Counted from the first letter of the stretch, positions 8,897 to 16,122 are shown. The stretch is DNA of 16,550 nucleotides from an uncultured Bacteroidaceae bacterium (GCA_934293005.1 CAKQYA010000042.1:1-16550); one strand, 5' to 3'. A program made the numbers and translations. Notes: generated by a model not told the origin, from the letters alone.

Positions 8897-8900
8897 CGGC

Positions 8901-9425
8901 ATGATTAAGAAATACGGTACTATAATTGTTGTCGATGATAATCCAGCAATACTCACAGCTGTGAAGATTTGTCTTGGGGGTGTGTTTGAGCATATCATAA
9001 CACTTTCAAAGCCAGACACTGTGATGAGTACGATTCAGCAGATGCATGTAGATGCCATTTTACTTGACATGAACTTTTCACTTGGAGTAAACTCAGGACA
9101 GGAAGGCATGATTTGGCTCTCTGCCATACATAGAAAACATCCAGATATCCCTGTGATTCTTATGACAGCGTATGCAGATGTGAAATTGGCCGTAAGAGGA
9201 CTGAAAAACGGTGCTACAGATTTCATCACAAAACCTTGGGACAATGATGAACTTGTTCGTGTGCTGAAAGATGCTATTGATAAAAGCAAAGATGTTTTGC
9301 CGCTTGACAAATTGGAAAAGGAACATGTTAAGAAAGTTGTGGACAAGTGTCGTGGCAATATGAGCAGGGCTGCAGAATTATTAGGCATAACACGTCAAAC
9401 ATTATATAAGAAATATCAGCCATGA
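8901..9425 (+). CDS. Response regulator, receiver plus Fis-type HTH (RegA/PrrA-like layout)
   Basis: This 174-residue cytoplasmic DNA-binding regulator has a complete receiver domain (about 5-128): acidic pair Asp12-Asp13, phospho-acceptor Asp56 (AILLDMN), Thr89 (ILMTAYAD) and Lys111 in the KPW motif. After a short linker comes a Fis/NtrC-type helix-turn-helix at 141-174 (RGNMSRAAELLGITRQTLYK). NtrC-type regulators carry a sigma54-activating AAA+ ATPase of about 240 residues between these domains. Here it is entirely absent, so the protein resembles RegA/PrrA/ActR and should act without sigma54 ATPase activity. The start is the only sensible one: MIKKYGTIIVVDDN is a normal receiver beginning. 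The stop overlaps the kinase start (ATGA). It probably binds the paired dyads upstream and controls the divergent exporter operon. Confidence 0.95.
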   Translation: MIKKYGTIIVVDDNPAILTAVKICLGGVFEHIITLSKPDTVMSTIQQMHVDAILLDMNFSLGVNSGQEGMIWLSAIHRKHPDIPVILMTAYADVKLAVRGLKNGATDFITKPWDNDELVRVLKDAIDKSKDVLPLDKLEKEHVKKVVDKCRGNMSRAAELLGITRQTLYKKYQP

Positions 9426-10255
9426 TTGCAACAGTAGTCGTATTGGCACTTGTTTTTGTCATAAGCTTAATCATCTACCGTCATCAATGCTTATTGAGAG
9501 ACCAGGCACAGATGATGCGGGATGCCATGCGTCACCGCGACTTCATGTTTCGTTTGCCCACAAATAATCTTCTTTTCGGTGAAAAGGCTTTGCTGGAAGC
9601 CTTAAATAATGCAGGAGAAGATATTCAAAAACTTGTGGCCCATAACGAGGTGGAGGCATGGCAACGCTTAACACGTGTACTCACCCATGAGATAATGAAT
9701 GCCACAGCTCCTATCCAAAGCATAAGCCAGGCATATCTGTCACTTCCTGAAATAAAAGGTTCGGCATATGAGGAAGGCATAAGGGCCATACACAACACAA
9801 GCAAGGGACTGGCTGCCTTTGTCGATAGTTACAGGAAGTTGACACAGCTGCAAGAACCTGTGGTACAGAGCGTCTGCCTGCTGTCATTCTGCCGTTCTGT
9901 GTCTGCGCTCTATCCCGACATCAAATGGAGCATAGATATACCAGAATCGGTGTCTGTCAATGCTGATGAGAGCCTGCTTCGTCAAGCATTCATCAATCTT
10001 GTCAAAAATGCAATTGAGGCGGAAGCTGATAGCATCGGCATAAAGTGGGAGGGCAAACTATATGTGAGCAACAATGGCCATGCCATTCCTGATAGCGTGG
10101 CACGAGAGATTTTCATACCTTTCTTCACGACTAAGCGTAAGGGGTCTGGCATAGGCCTCTCTCTTGCCCGCCAAATTCTCATGATACAAAACATGACACT
10201 CAGCCTTAGGGAGCATCCTCTGACAGGTTACAACGTCACATTCGTCATAGACTGA
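9422..10255 (+). CDS. Sensor histidine kinase, short, one TM segment, no sensor domain
   Basis: This 277-residue membrane-anchored kinase is the evident partner of the overlapping response regulator. It has one N-terminal helix (about 2-20), a short cytoplasmic linker (21-80), the phospho-acceptor His89 in LTRVLTHEIMNATAPI, an N-box with Asn192 and Asn196 (INLVKNAIEAE), a G1-like box VSNNGHAIPD (215-224), an F-box FFTTK (235-239) and a G2 box GSGIGLSLAR (241-250). No periplasmic loop, PAS or HAMP domain is visible, so it cannot sense a ligand by a classical extracytoplasmic domain. It may sense through its membrane segment or through the transporter, as in intramembrane-sensing kinases. The usual first Asp of the G1 box is Asn217; this may be normal for this Bacteroidetes kinase group. 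The stop codon forms the foot of a terminator-like hairpin. Confidence 0.93.
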   Translation: MIATVVVLALVFVISLIIYRHQCLLRDQAQMMRDAMRHRDFMFRLPTNNLLFGEKALLEALNNAGEDIQKLVAHNEVEAWQRLTRVLTHEIMNATAPIQSISQAYLSLPEIKGSAYEEGIRAIHNTSKGLAAFVDSYRKLTQLQEPVVQSVCLLSFCRSVSALYPDIKWSIDIPESVSVNADESLLRQAFINLVKNAIEAEADSIGIKWEGKLYVSNNGHAIPDSVAREIFIPFFTTKRKGSGIGLSLARQILMIQNMTLSLREHPLTGYNVTFVID

Positions 10256-10288
10256 GCCGCTCTGAAATATTTTTTTCAGAGCGGCTCA
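10253..10288. terminator. Strong hairpin between convergent genes
   Basis: A perfect 15-bp stem (10253-10267 pairing with 10274-10288) encloses a 6-base T-rich loop. The left arm starts TGAGCCGCTCTGAA, and its first three bases are the kinase stop codon. Neither side is followed by a clean T-run; the plus side continues TATAATATATATAAT. Its place between convergent genes suggests a two-way transcription barrier or an mRNA 3'-end protector. Confidence 0.7.
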
Positions 10289-10332
10289 TATAATATATAT
10301 AATATGTATATAAACAGAACAGGCAAAAGGTG

Positions 10333-11106
10333 TCAATAAGCCACTTTGCATGGCAGTCCAAGTGCCCTTACCCTGTTGGCTATGGTGTCAAGGGTGTCAT
10401 GAGACGCTTTCTCAAGTCCATGGGCTGGCGTTTCCCTGTCGATGGTGTATACCATGACCTCACGAGGTGAGATAGATTTGATTGTTTCCAGCCATGGAGC
10501 CACGAAGGCCTCAGAGGTGTTGTCGACACACCTGCCTTGATACTCACCTCTCATAAACATTGTTTGAATAATACAACGCTTGCCAAACTTGCGCAACTGG
10601 CTGATTATATCTTCAAGCACGTAATGTCCATTAGGACGATCGACCATGCTGACATATTCTGCCGACACGGTGTCGAGCTTGCACATGTTGTTGTCCACAC
10701 GGCAGAGTGCGTCAAATATCTCTTGGCGCACTATCTGACTGGAATTGGACAACACGCTCACCTTGGCTTGTGGGAAATATCTGTCTCTTAGAGCTATGGT
10801 GTCGTCTATGATGCAAGGGAAATCGGGATGAAGCGTGGGTTCGCCATTGCCTGCAAATGTAAGCACGTCAGGAGCAAGTCCGTCAGCTTTCATCTCGACA
10901 AGCTTTGCCTCAAGTGCCATGCGCACTTGCTCACGTGTTGGACGGGAATGCTGTGGCACAAAGTCGCAGTTGAATCCGCATTCACAGTAAATGCAGTCGA
11001 ACGAGCAACATTTGCCATCATCTGGCATAAGGTTTATGCCAAGCGACACGCCCAATCGGCGACTATGAATAGGGCCGAAAATGGGTGATGAATAAATAAC
11101 TGTCAT
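10333..11106 (-). CDS. Radical SAM protein, COG0731 (TYW1-like) type
   Basis: This 257-residue cytoplasmic enzyme should bind a 4Fe-4S cluster and S-adenosylmethionine. The radical SAM signature C-X3-C-X2-C is present as Cys34-SFD-Cys38-IY-Cys41. The N-terminal block SPIFGPIHSRRLGVSLGINL (7-26) is characteristic of the COG0731 group, named after wyosine-tRNA synthetase TYW1. A further block, LTFAGNGEPTLHP (about 102-114), carries the GGE-like SAM-contact motif as GNGEPT. Bacterial members lack the flavodoxin part of eukaryotic TYW1 and have no settled role, since bacteria do not make wyosine. Extra cysteines Cys33, Cys43 and Cys47 surround the motif. The gene starts 6 bp after the PAP2 gene ends, so the two are probably co-transcribed. 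The family is certain; the substrate is unknown. Confidence 0.92.
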   Translation of the reverse strand: MTVIYSSPIFGPIHSRRLGVSLGINLMPDDGKCCSFDCIYCECGFNCDFVPQHSRPTREQVRMALEAKLVEMKADGLAPDVLTFAGNGEPTLHPDFPCIIDDTIALRDRYFPQAKVSVLSNSSQIVRQEIFDALCRVDNNMCKLDTVSAEYVSMVDRPNGHYVLEDIISQLRKFGKRCIIQTMFMRGEYQGRCVDNTSEAFVAPWLETIKSISPREVMVYTIDRETPAHGLEKASHDTLDTIANRVRALGLPCKVAY

Positions 11107-11112
11107 CTTGTT

Positions 11113-12084
11113 TTATTTGTTGTTTGCTTGATTATGTTTTGAGACATGCGCATCATAAATCCAGCCTGTCAGGAAGAAAAAGGCTACTGCCACGATGAAA
11201 CCACAAATGGAGTCAATGAGATAATGTGCCTGAATGTATACCGTGGCGCAGCAAAGCAACAGATAAACGGGAAACATAATCCAAAAGAGCCACTTATTTC
11301 TCGTCTGCCATGCCAGCATCATGGTCACAGTGCTCATGCCCACATGACTGCTCGGGAAAGCTGCTGTGGGCCTCTCTCCCACCTCTTGGGCAGCCGTCAC
11401 AAGACGGCTGAAAATGCCTTTCACCTCTGGCGTAAGCATGTCGGTGTGAGTTTGGAAATAATAGCCTATTGCGGGAAACACACCGACATCAGCCGTGGCT
11501 GTTCCTACAGCCTTGAAATAATACTGAGGACCAGCCACTGGGAGGAACTCATATATGATGTAAAACAGGAAGAATGAACCTAAGAAAACAAATCCAGCCT
11601 TGTCTGCCTTGTCATAACGGCACAGGAGATAGAATATCAATGTGATGCCCATCATGTAGTAATACGCATAATAGCCCATATTGAACGCCTCACTCCAAAA
11701 TGTGCTGCTCACCGTCTGACAGAACACCAAGGCAGGCTGGCATCCGAAAAGTGTCTGGTCGATAGCTGCAAACACATGATCGAGATAAGGCAGTTGACTG
11801 CAGAAATCATATGTTTCTGGATACCAGAATATAAGTCCAAGCAATGGGGGGAACACCCTTAATATTCTTGTGAGTCGGCAGGGGAAAAACCTGTATGCGC
11901 CATAAAATAAGCCCATGGCAGCAAGCATGGACAAACGAGTGACCACCAAAGCCATAGGGTCTGAAAGGTTTGTCCAATATATTGTCAACAACACCGTGGT
12001 GAATGCAATGTAGAGGAGCGTGAGTGTCTCCATGCTCCACAGTCCTTTCACAAACTCTCTCCTTGTATAATCTTTTATCTTCAT
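11113..12084 (-). CDS. PAP2-superfamily membrane phosphatase/transferase
   Basis: This 323-residue protein has about seven or eight hydrophobic segments, among them residues 20-37, 47-64, 75-88, 138-155, 165-182, 265-284 and 293-310. The PAP2 motifs are visible near the C-terminus: GERPTAAFPSSHVGM (236-250), with the PSSH motif and catalytic-type His247, then AHYLIDSICG (286-295) with His287 and Asp291, matching the H-x3-D that completes the active site. The family removes or transfers phosphate groups on lipids such as phosphatidate, undecaprenyl diphosphate and, in the AUR1-like branch, inositol-phosphoceramide. The length and long N-terminal membrane region resemble the AUR1-like branch more than small PAP2 phosphatases. 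Bacteroidetes make sphingolipids, so a lipid headgroup role is possible, but this is speculation. No consensus promoter was found directly upstream. Confidence 0.88.
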   Translation of the reverse strand: MKIKDYTRREFVKGLWSMETLTLLYIAFTTVLLTIYWTNLSDPMALVVTRLSMLAAMGLFYGAYRFFPCRLTRILRVFPPLLGLIFWYPETYDFCSQLPYLDHVFAAIDQTLFGCQPALVFCQTVSSTFWSEAFNMGYYAYYYMMGITLIFYLLCRYDKADKAGFVFLGSFFLFYIIYEFLPVAGPQYYFKAVGTATADVGVFPAIGYYFQTHTDMLTPEVKGIFSRLVTAAQEVGERPTAAFPSSHVGMSTVTMMLAWQTRNKWLFWIMFPVYLLLCCATVYIQAHYLIDSICGFIVAVAFFFLTGWIYDAHVSKHNQANNK

Positions 12085-12108
12085 TATCCTTTAGTGAATA
12101 TCAAAAAA

Positions 12109-12318
12109 TGTTTTAACCCAAATCGGTCATTAGATTTCAAATCTTGTTAGTGTTTGTTTCGAGCAGGTTGCGACAGCCAGCGTTGAAGGCATAGCGGGCT
12201 ATGTCGAAACGCAAATGGAAGCAAGATGCCGAAAGAAACGCTGACAAGAGTTGAAAAGAAGCAACAATGTCCTGATAATTTCCCTGTTTCGGTCTAATGA
12301 CCGATTGGGGTTTAAGCA
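12109..12318. repeat. MITE-like element with 26-bp terminal inverted repeats
   Basis: The left end (12109-12134) and the reverse complement of the right end (12293-12318) agree at 23 of 26 positions; the shared consensus is TGYTTWAACCCMAATCGGTCATTAGA, best in its inner 14 bases. The direct repeat ATCAAAA lies just outside both ends (12100-12106 and 12323-12329), which could be a target duplication, although it leaves 2-4 bases between it and each arm. Inside is a hairpin with CATAGC-GG-GCTATG (12190-12203) flanked by GCGTT/AACGC. No transposase is encoded. A 66-codon minus-strand frame (12137-12337) spans the element; I think it is carried by the repeat and is not a real gene. I have an unverified impression that similar translated fragments recur as hypothetical proteins in Prevotella genomes. 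Confidence 0.6.
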
Positions 12319-12443
12319 GGTAATCAAAATAATTCATAATGCCCTAACAAGACAAACATGTCCCAGACTGGTTCATGCCCCTTCTGCGCACGAATGACAG
12401 AGCGTTCCCAACACACACAAATGATTATAGATGCCTGCTCGCG

Positions 12444-12462
12444 AAAAATCATGCGGATGATT
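12444..12462 (-). terminator. Weak terminator after the epimerase gene
   Basis: On the minus strand, immediately after the stop codon, AATCAT pairs with ATGATT across a 4-base loop (arms 12457-12462 and 12447-12452), followed by TTT. The stem has only 6 mostly A-T pairs, so termination would be inefficient and read-through to the PAP2 gene is plausible. Confidence 0.3.
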
Positions 12463-12463
12463 C

Positions 12464-13504
12464 CTACAGCCAGCCATTGGCCTTATACCAAGCCATACAC
12501 TCATTCACACCTCGTTCCAATGGCCACATCGGCTCGTAGCCAAGGTCTGCCTTCAAAGGGCTGATGTCGCACCGCCAGTTGCGCTGGCTCATGATGCGAC
12601 ATTTGTCAGCATTCAGAGTACTTGGCTTTCCTGTAACATGCGACAACATCTCTGCAACATAGGATATTGCTCTAAGCAACCATAAAGGGGCCTTGACATG
12701 CAGCACAGCGCCAACATTGAGCTCTTTCTGTATCAAGTCGCTGAATGCACGGCTGCTGTAATTGCACCCATCACTGACACAATATGTCTTGCCGCATGCT
12801 ATTTCTTTTTTGCCTATAGCAGCAAAAATGGCACTTACCAAGTCACGCACATACACGAATGTGAGCACCTGCTTCTTGTATCCAACAGAGAAATCAACAT
12901 GGTTCTTTATCGACTGTGCCATCATGAAATAGTCTTTCTCACGAGGTCCGTAGACGCCTGTGGGACGGAAGATGGTGTAGCAGAACCTTCCGCCTGTGGC
13001 ATCGCGCTTTTCTTTCAGATAGAGCTCGCTCATCACCTTGCTTTCTCCATATGCCGTGTTGGGAGAGGGCTCGTCTGTGTCGAGCATGGGGGAATAAGTG
13101 CCGTTGGCACCAATATCCTCACGTATGGGTCCGAGCACACTGAGGCTGCTCAGATAAAGAAACTGGTCTGGGAACATCCCAAGATCTTCAAGAGCATCAA
13201 CCAGATTTCTTGTGCATTCATAGTTGTGCTTGAAGAAATCTGCGCGTTTCAAGCATTTGGTGGCTCCCGCTGCATGTATCACCACATGCCATTTCCCAAT
13301 CTTCTTCTTGCAGGCTTCCAACTGTGAATGCAGTTTGCCGGCATCTGTCATGTCGAGAAAAGCAAAGTGGAGCTTCTCTTGCTGCAACCACCTGCGGCTT
13401 GAGCGCTCACGCATGCCAGCCCATGTGTCCATCCCTCTCTTCAACGCTTCCTCACATAAGAAACTGCCAATGAAACCGCTTGCTCCTGTAATAAGTATAT
13501 TCAT
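12464..13504 (-). CDS. NAD(P)-dependent epimerase/dehydratase-family protein (extended SDR)
   Basis: This 346-residue cytoplasmic oxidoreductase has the extended short-chain dehydrogenase fold. It opens with the dinucleotide-binding motif GASGFIG (7-13), followed by HAAG (77-80), a catalytic Ser region LYLSSLSVLG (116-125) and the active-site pair YGESK (Tyr152, Lys156). FRPTGVYGPRE and VYVRDLVSAI are typical substrate-domain blocks of the NAD-dependent epimerase and 3-beta-hydroxysteroid dehydrogenase-like groups. The substrate may be a nucleotide sugar or a lipid-like alcohol; I cannot separate these from sequence. Some bacterial ceramide reductases belong to this superfamily and the neighbour is a PAP2 protein, but that link is weak. 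It has its own consensus promoter (13525-13554) giving a leader of about 15 nt, and is divergent from rnr. Confidence 0.9.
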   Translation of the reverse strand: MNILITGASGFIGSFLCEEALKRGMDTWAGMRERSSRRWLQQEKLHFAFLDMTDAGKLHSQLEACKKKIGKWHVVIHAAGATKCLKRADFFKHNYECTRNLVDALEDLGMFPDQFLYLSSLSVLGPIREDIGANGTYSPMLDTDEPSPNTAYGESKVMSELYLKEKRDATGGRFCYTIFRPTGVYGPREKDYFMMAQSIKNHVDFSVGYKKQVLTFVYVRDLVSAIFAAIGKKEIACGKTYCVSDGCNYSSRAFSDLIQKELNVGAVLHVKAPLWLLRAISYVAEMLSHVTGKPSTLNADKCRIMSQRNWRCDISPLKADLGYEPMWPLERGVNECMAWYKANGWL

Positions 13505-13524
13505 ATTTATGTTTGATTTAGGTG

Positions 13525-13554
13525 CAAAGTTAGCACTTTTATCCCTAATTTCAA
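13525..13554 (-). promoter_or_regulatory. Bacteroidetes-type promoter of the epimerase gene
   Basis: Read on the minus strand, TTG (13552-13554), a 19-bp spacer and TAACTTTG (13525-13532) match the Bacteroidetes consensus exactly. The ATG at 13502-13504 is 20 bp beyond the -7 element, so the leader is very short. The promoter has the same spacing as that of the transporter operon. Confidence 0.75.
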
Positions 13555-13635
13555 CATTTTAACGATATTGCAATGTCTTTTTCCAAATAAAACAACTAAT
13601 TTAGTGGAATAAAACATAAAAACGACGACTGCACT

Positions 13636-16122
13636 ATGGGAAAAAAGAAAAAAAACGGACTATTGAAGTCCAGCATCAATAAACGTGAGCTGTCTGTCAT
13701 GCTGACAGACTTCCTAAGTTCGCATCGCGGATCGGGATACTCTCTCCACAAACTGTTCCAGAACCTGAAACTGTCGAGCCATCCGCTGCGCATGCTATGT
13801 GTGGACATTATCAACGAGATGCTTGAGGATGGCACTATAGTGCGCAAGCATGGCAGCGATGAGATAACATACAACGGCACTTCACAGACCATGGAGGGTG
13901 TTTTCTGCCGCACATCCGGCGGACGCAACTTTGTCGACACCGATGATGGCATAGGCATCGCCATCTACGATGAGGACACTATGCATGCTCTTCCTGGCGA
14001 CAGAGTGAAAGTGGGAATACATGCCAAGAAACGTGGCAGCAAGAAACTTCATGGCAATGTGATAGAAATCATCAAACGGAGCGAAAAACCATTTGTTGGC
14101 ACCCTGCAGATGCAGCACAACGTGGCATTCCTTGACGCTCCATCAGCCATGCTCATGACAGACATTGTCATTCCCGCCAACAAACTCAACGGTGCAAAAG
14201 ATGGCGACAAGGTTGTGGTGAAAGCCACAGGATGGCCAATGGACTCACGAAACCCCGAAGGTGAAGTGGTTGATGTGCTTGGTGCCGGCGGCAACAACGA
14301 CACGGAAATGCATGCCATACTCGCTGAATACGGGCTGCCTTACAAATATCCTGAGAATGTTGAAGCTGCTGCCAATAAGATTGACGCAGGCATAACACCA
14401 GATGAGATTGCCAAACGAGAAGACTTCCGAGACACGTTCACTGTAACCATTGATCCGCGCGACGCCAAGGATTTTGACGATGCCATATCAATAAAAAAAT
14501 TGAAAGAAGGTCTCTACGAGGTGGGAGTGCACATAGCCGATGTGAGTCACTATGTGCTTGAGGGATCTGTCATCGACACAGAAGCGCAACAGAGAGCCAC
14601 ATCAGTGTATCTGGTCGACAGAACCATTCCCATGCTCCCTGAACATCTGTGCAACATGCTCTGCTCCCTGCGCCCCAATGAGGAGAAACTCACATTCTCT
14701 GTCATCTTCAACATGAACGATGATGCTGAGGTGCTCAACTACCGAATACGCCACACTGTCATCAAGAGCAACAGACGCTATACATATGAAGAAGTGCAAT
14801 ACCTGCTTGAACAAAATGGCGAGGCAAGGGAATGTGAGATGATACGTTCGGGCAGCGCTAAACCAACACAGCCTATACCTGCGCAAGAAATCATAGGCGA
14901 CACCGAACTGAATGCGTTCCGCGACAACTTGCCAGACATCGCCCCATCCTGCATCCCTGTCACTCCTGTACCAGACGACCACCGCAAGGGCGAGAATGCT
15001 GACATGCTCATCACACTTAACCGCTTAGCTCATAAACTTAGAGACAAGCGATTCAAAGACGGAGCAATCAATTTCGACCGTGAGGAAGTGCGTTTTGAAA
15101 TCGACCCCAATGGCAAGCCTATACGCGTGTATTTCAAGAACGCCAAGGATGCCAACAAACTTGTGGAAGAATTCATGTTGCTTGCCAACCGCACAGTAGC
15201 CGAGAGCGTGGGAAAGGTGAAAAAAGGCGAGAAGGTCAAAACACTGCCATACCGTATCCACGACCTTCCTGATTCCAACAAACTCGACAACTTGGCATCC
15301 ATAGCTTCACGCTTTGGATTCCGACTCGTCACCGTGGGCAAAAAGACTGATGTGGCCAAGAGCCTCAACAAACTGCTCGCTGACGTGCACGGCAACCGAA
15401 TACAAAACCTTATCGAAAATGTGTCGCTGCGCGCTATGCAGAAAGCCCGCTACTCTACATACAACATTGGCCATTATGGATTGGGCTTCGACTATTACAC
15501 TCATTTCACATCACCAATACGACGTTATCCCGACTTAATGGTTCACCGTCTGCTCACACGCTATGCGGAAGGCTCTGCCAGTGCCAGCCAAAAGAAATAT
15601 GAAGGGCTCTGCGAGCACAGTTCGGCCATGGAGCAGTTGGCCGCAAGCGCCGAGAGGGCAAGCATAAAGTATAAGCAGGTGGAATTCATGTCTGATAAAA
15701 TAGGAGAAGAATATGACGCACATATCAGCGGCGTGACAGAATATGGCATCTATGCAGAGGTGGATGAGAACCACTGTGAAGGCTTCATCCCCACTCACAC
15801 TCTTGGACAAGAAGGTTTTGTCTTCGACGATAAAAACTTCTGCCTCATGGGACGACAGACACGACGATGCTTCGCCCTTGGAGATCCTATACGCATCAAA
15901 GTGGCAAGCGCTAATCTATACCGCAAGGCTCTTGAATACGAACTGGTTGGGCAACTTGCCTCTGAAGACAAGACTCATGCCGCTTTCTATTCAGCCTTCG
16001 TCAACTCTGAAAAACAAAGAGGGAAAGGCGGCAAAGACTCGTCAAAATCACCCAAGAAAGGCGGAAAGAAAGCGAATAAAAACAGAAAGAAAGGAGCTAA
16101 TAAGCCTAAAGGCAAAAAATAA
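13636..16122 (+). CDS. rnr: Ribonuclease R (3'-5' exoribonuclease)
   Basis: This 828-residue hydrolytic exoribonuclease degrades structured RNA in mRNA decay and rRNA/tRNA quality control. Domains in order: basic N-terminus, winged helix (about 15-80), two cold-shock OB domains (about 85-145 and 152-215), RNB catalytic domain (about 265-640), S1 domain (690-770) and a Lys/Gly-rich tail (792-828). The metal-binding acidic cluster TIDPRDAKDFDDA (271-283) gives Asp273, Asp279, Asp281 and Asp282, matching the catalytic Asps of E. coli RNase R; SPIRRYPDL (626-634) is the second RNB signature. After YTYEEVQ (382-388) there is an acidic, Pro-rich insertion (about 391-453) that most bacterial homologues I know lack. 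The ATG at 13636 begins MGKKKKNG. No perfect promoter consensus was seen in the 131-bp gap upstream. Confidence 0.97.
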   Translation: MGKKKKNGLLKSSINKRELSVMLTDFLSSHRGSGYSLHKLFQNLKLSSHPLRMLCVDIINEMLEDGTIVRKHGSDEITYNGTSQTMEGVFCRTSGGRNFVDTDDGIGIAIYDEDTMHALPGDRVKVGIHAKKRGSKKLHGNVIEIIKRSEKPFVGTLQMQHNVAFLDAPSAMLMTDIVIPANKLNGAKDGDKVVVKATGWPMDSRNPEGEVVDVLGAGGNNDTEMHAILAEYGLPYKYPENVEAAANKIDAGITPDEIAKREDFRDTFTVTIDPRDAKDFDDAISIKKLKEGLYEVGVHIADVSHYVLEGSVIDTEAQQRATSVYLVDRTIPMLPEHLCNMLCSLRPNEEKLTFSVIFNMNDDAEVLNYRIRHTVIKSNRRYTYEEVQYLLEQNGEARECEMIRSGSAKPTQPIPAQEIIGDTELNAFRDNLPDIAPSCIPVTPVPDDHRKGENADMLITLNRLAHKLRDKRFKDGAINFDREEVRFEIDPNGKPIRVYFKNAKDANKLVEEFMLLANRTVAESVGKVKKGEKVKTLPYRIHDLPDSNKLDNLASIASRFGFRLVTVGKKTDVAKSLNKLLADVHGNRIQNLIENVSLRAMQKARYSTYNIGHYGLGFDYYTHFTSPIRRYPDLMVHRLLTRYAEGSASASQKKYEGLCEHSSAMEQLAASAERASIKYKQVEFMSDKIGEEYDAHISGVTEYGIYAEVDENHCEGFIPTHTLGQEGFVFDDKNFCLMGRQTRRCFALGDPIRIKVASANLYRKALEYELVGQLASEDKTHAAFYSAFVNSEKQRGKGGKDSSKSPKKGGKKANKNRKKGANKPKGKK

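Larger units (their letters stand above)
12085..12463. other. Intergenic region between epimerase and PAP2 genes
   Basis: Apart from the inverted-repeat element, this 379-bp stretch holds the first bases downstream of the epimerase stop, with a weak hairpin, and about 125 bp (12319-12443) in which I see nothing. The plus-strand open frame at 12358-12564 begins with a CPFC motif but runs antisense over the end of the epimerase and is probably chance. I found no good TTG-N19-TAnnTTTG promoter reading into the PAP2 gene, so it may depend on read-through from the epimerase or on an atypical promoter in or near the element. Confidence 0.4.

Noticed and set aside
8695..8900. Sigma54 promoter for the exporter operon
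   Set aside because: I looked for a GG-N10-GC type -24/-12 element because the regulator is NtrC-like, but saw none; a clean TTG-N19-TAnnTTTG promoter is present and the regulator lacks the AAA+ domain.
12137..12337. 66-codon minus-strand open frame as a real gene
   Set aside because: It coincides almost exactly with the inverted-repeat element, starts outside it and has no promoter or ribosome binding site; best explained as repeat-borne.
12358..12564. 68-codon plus-strand frame with CPFC motif
   Set aside because: It runs antisense into the epimerase gene; the Cys motif alone is not support for a small metal-binding protein.
13555..13635. Consensus promoter for rnr
   Set aside because: TAATTTAG at 13597-13604 has one mismatch to the -7 element and the nearest TTG is 26 bp upstream, too far for the usual spacing.
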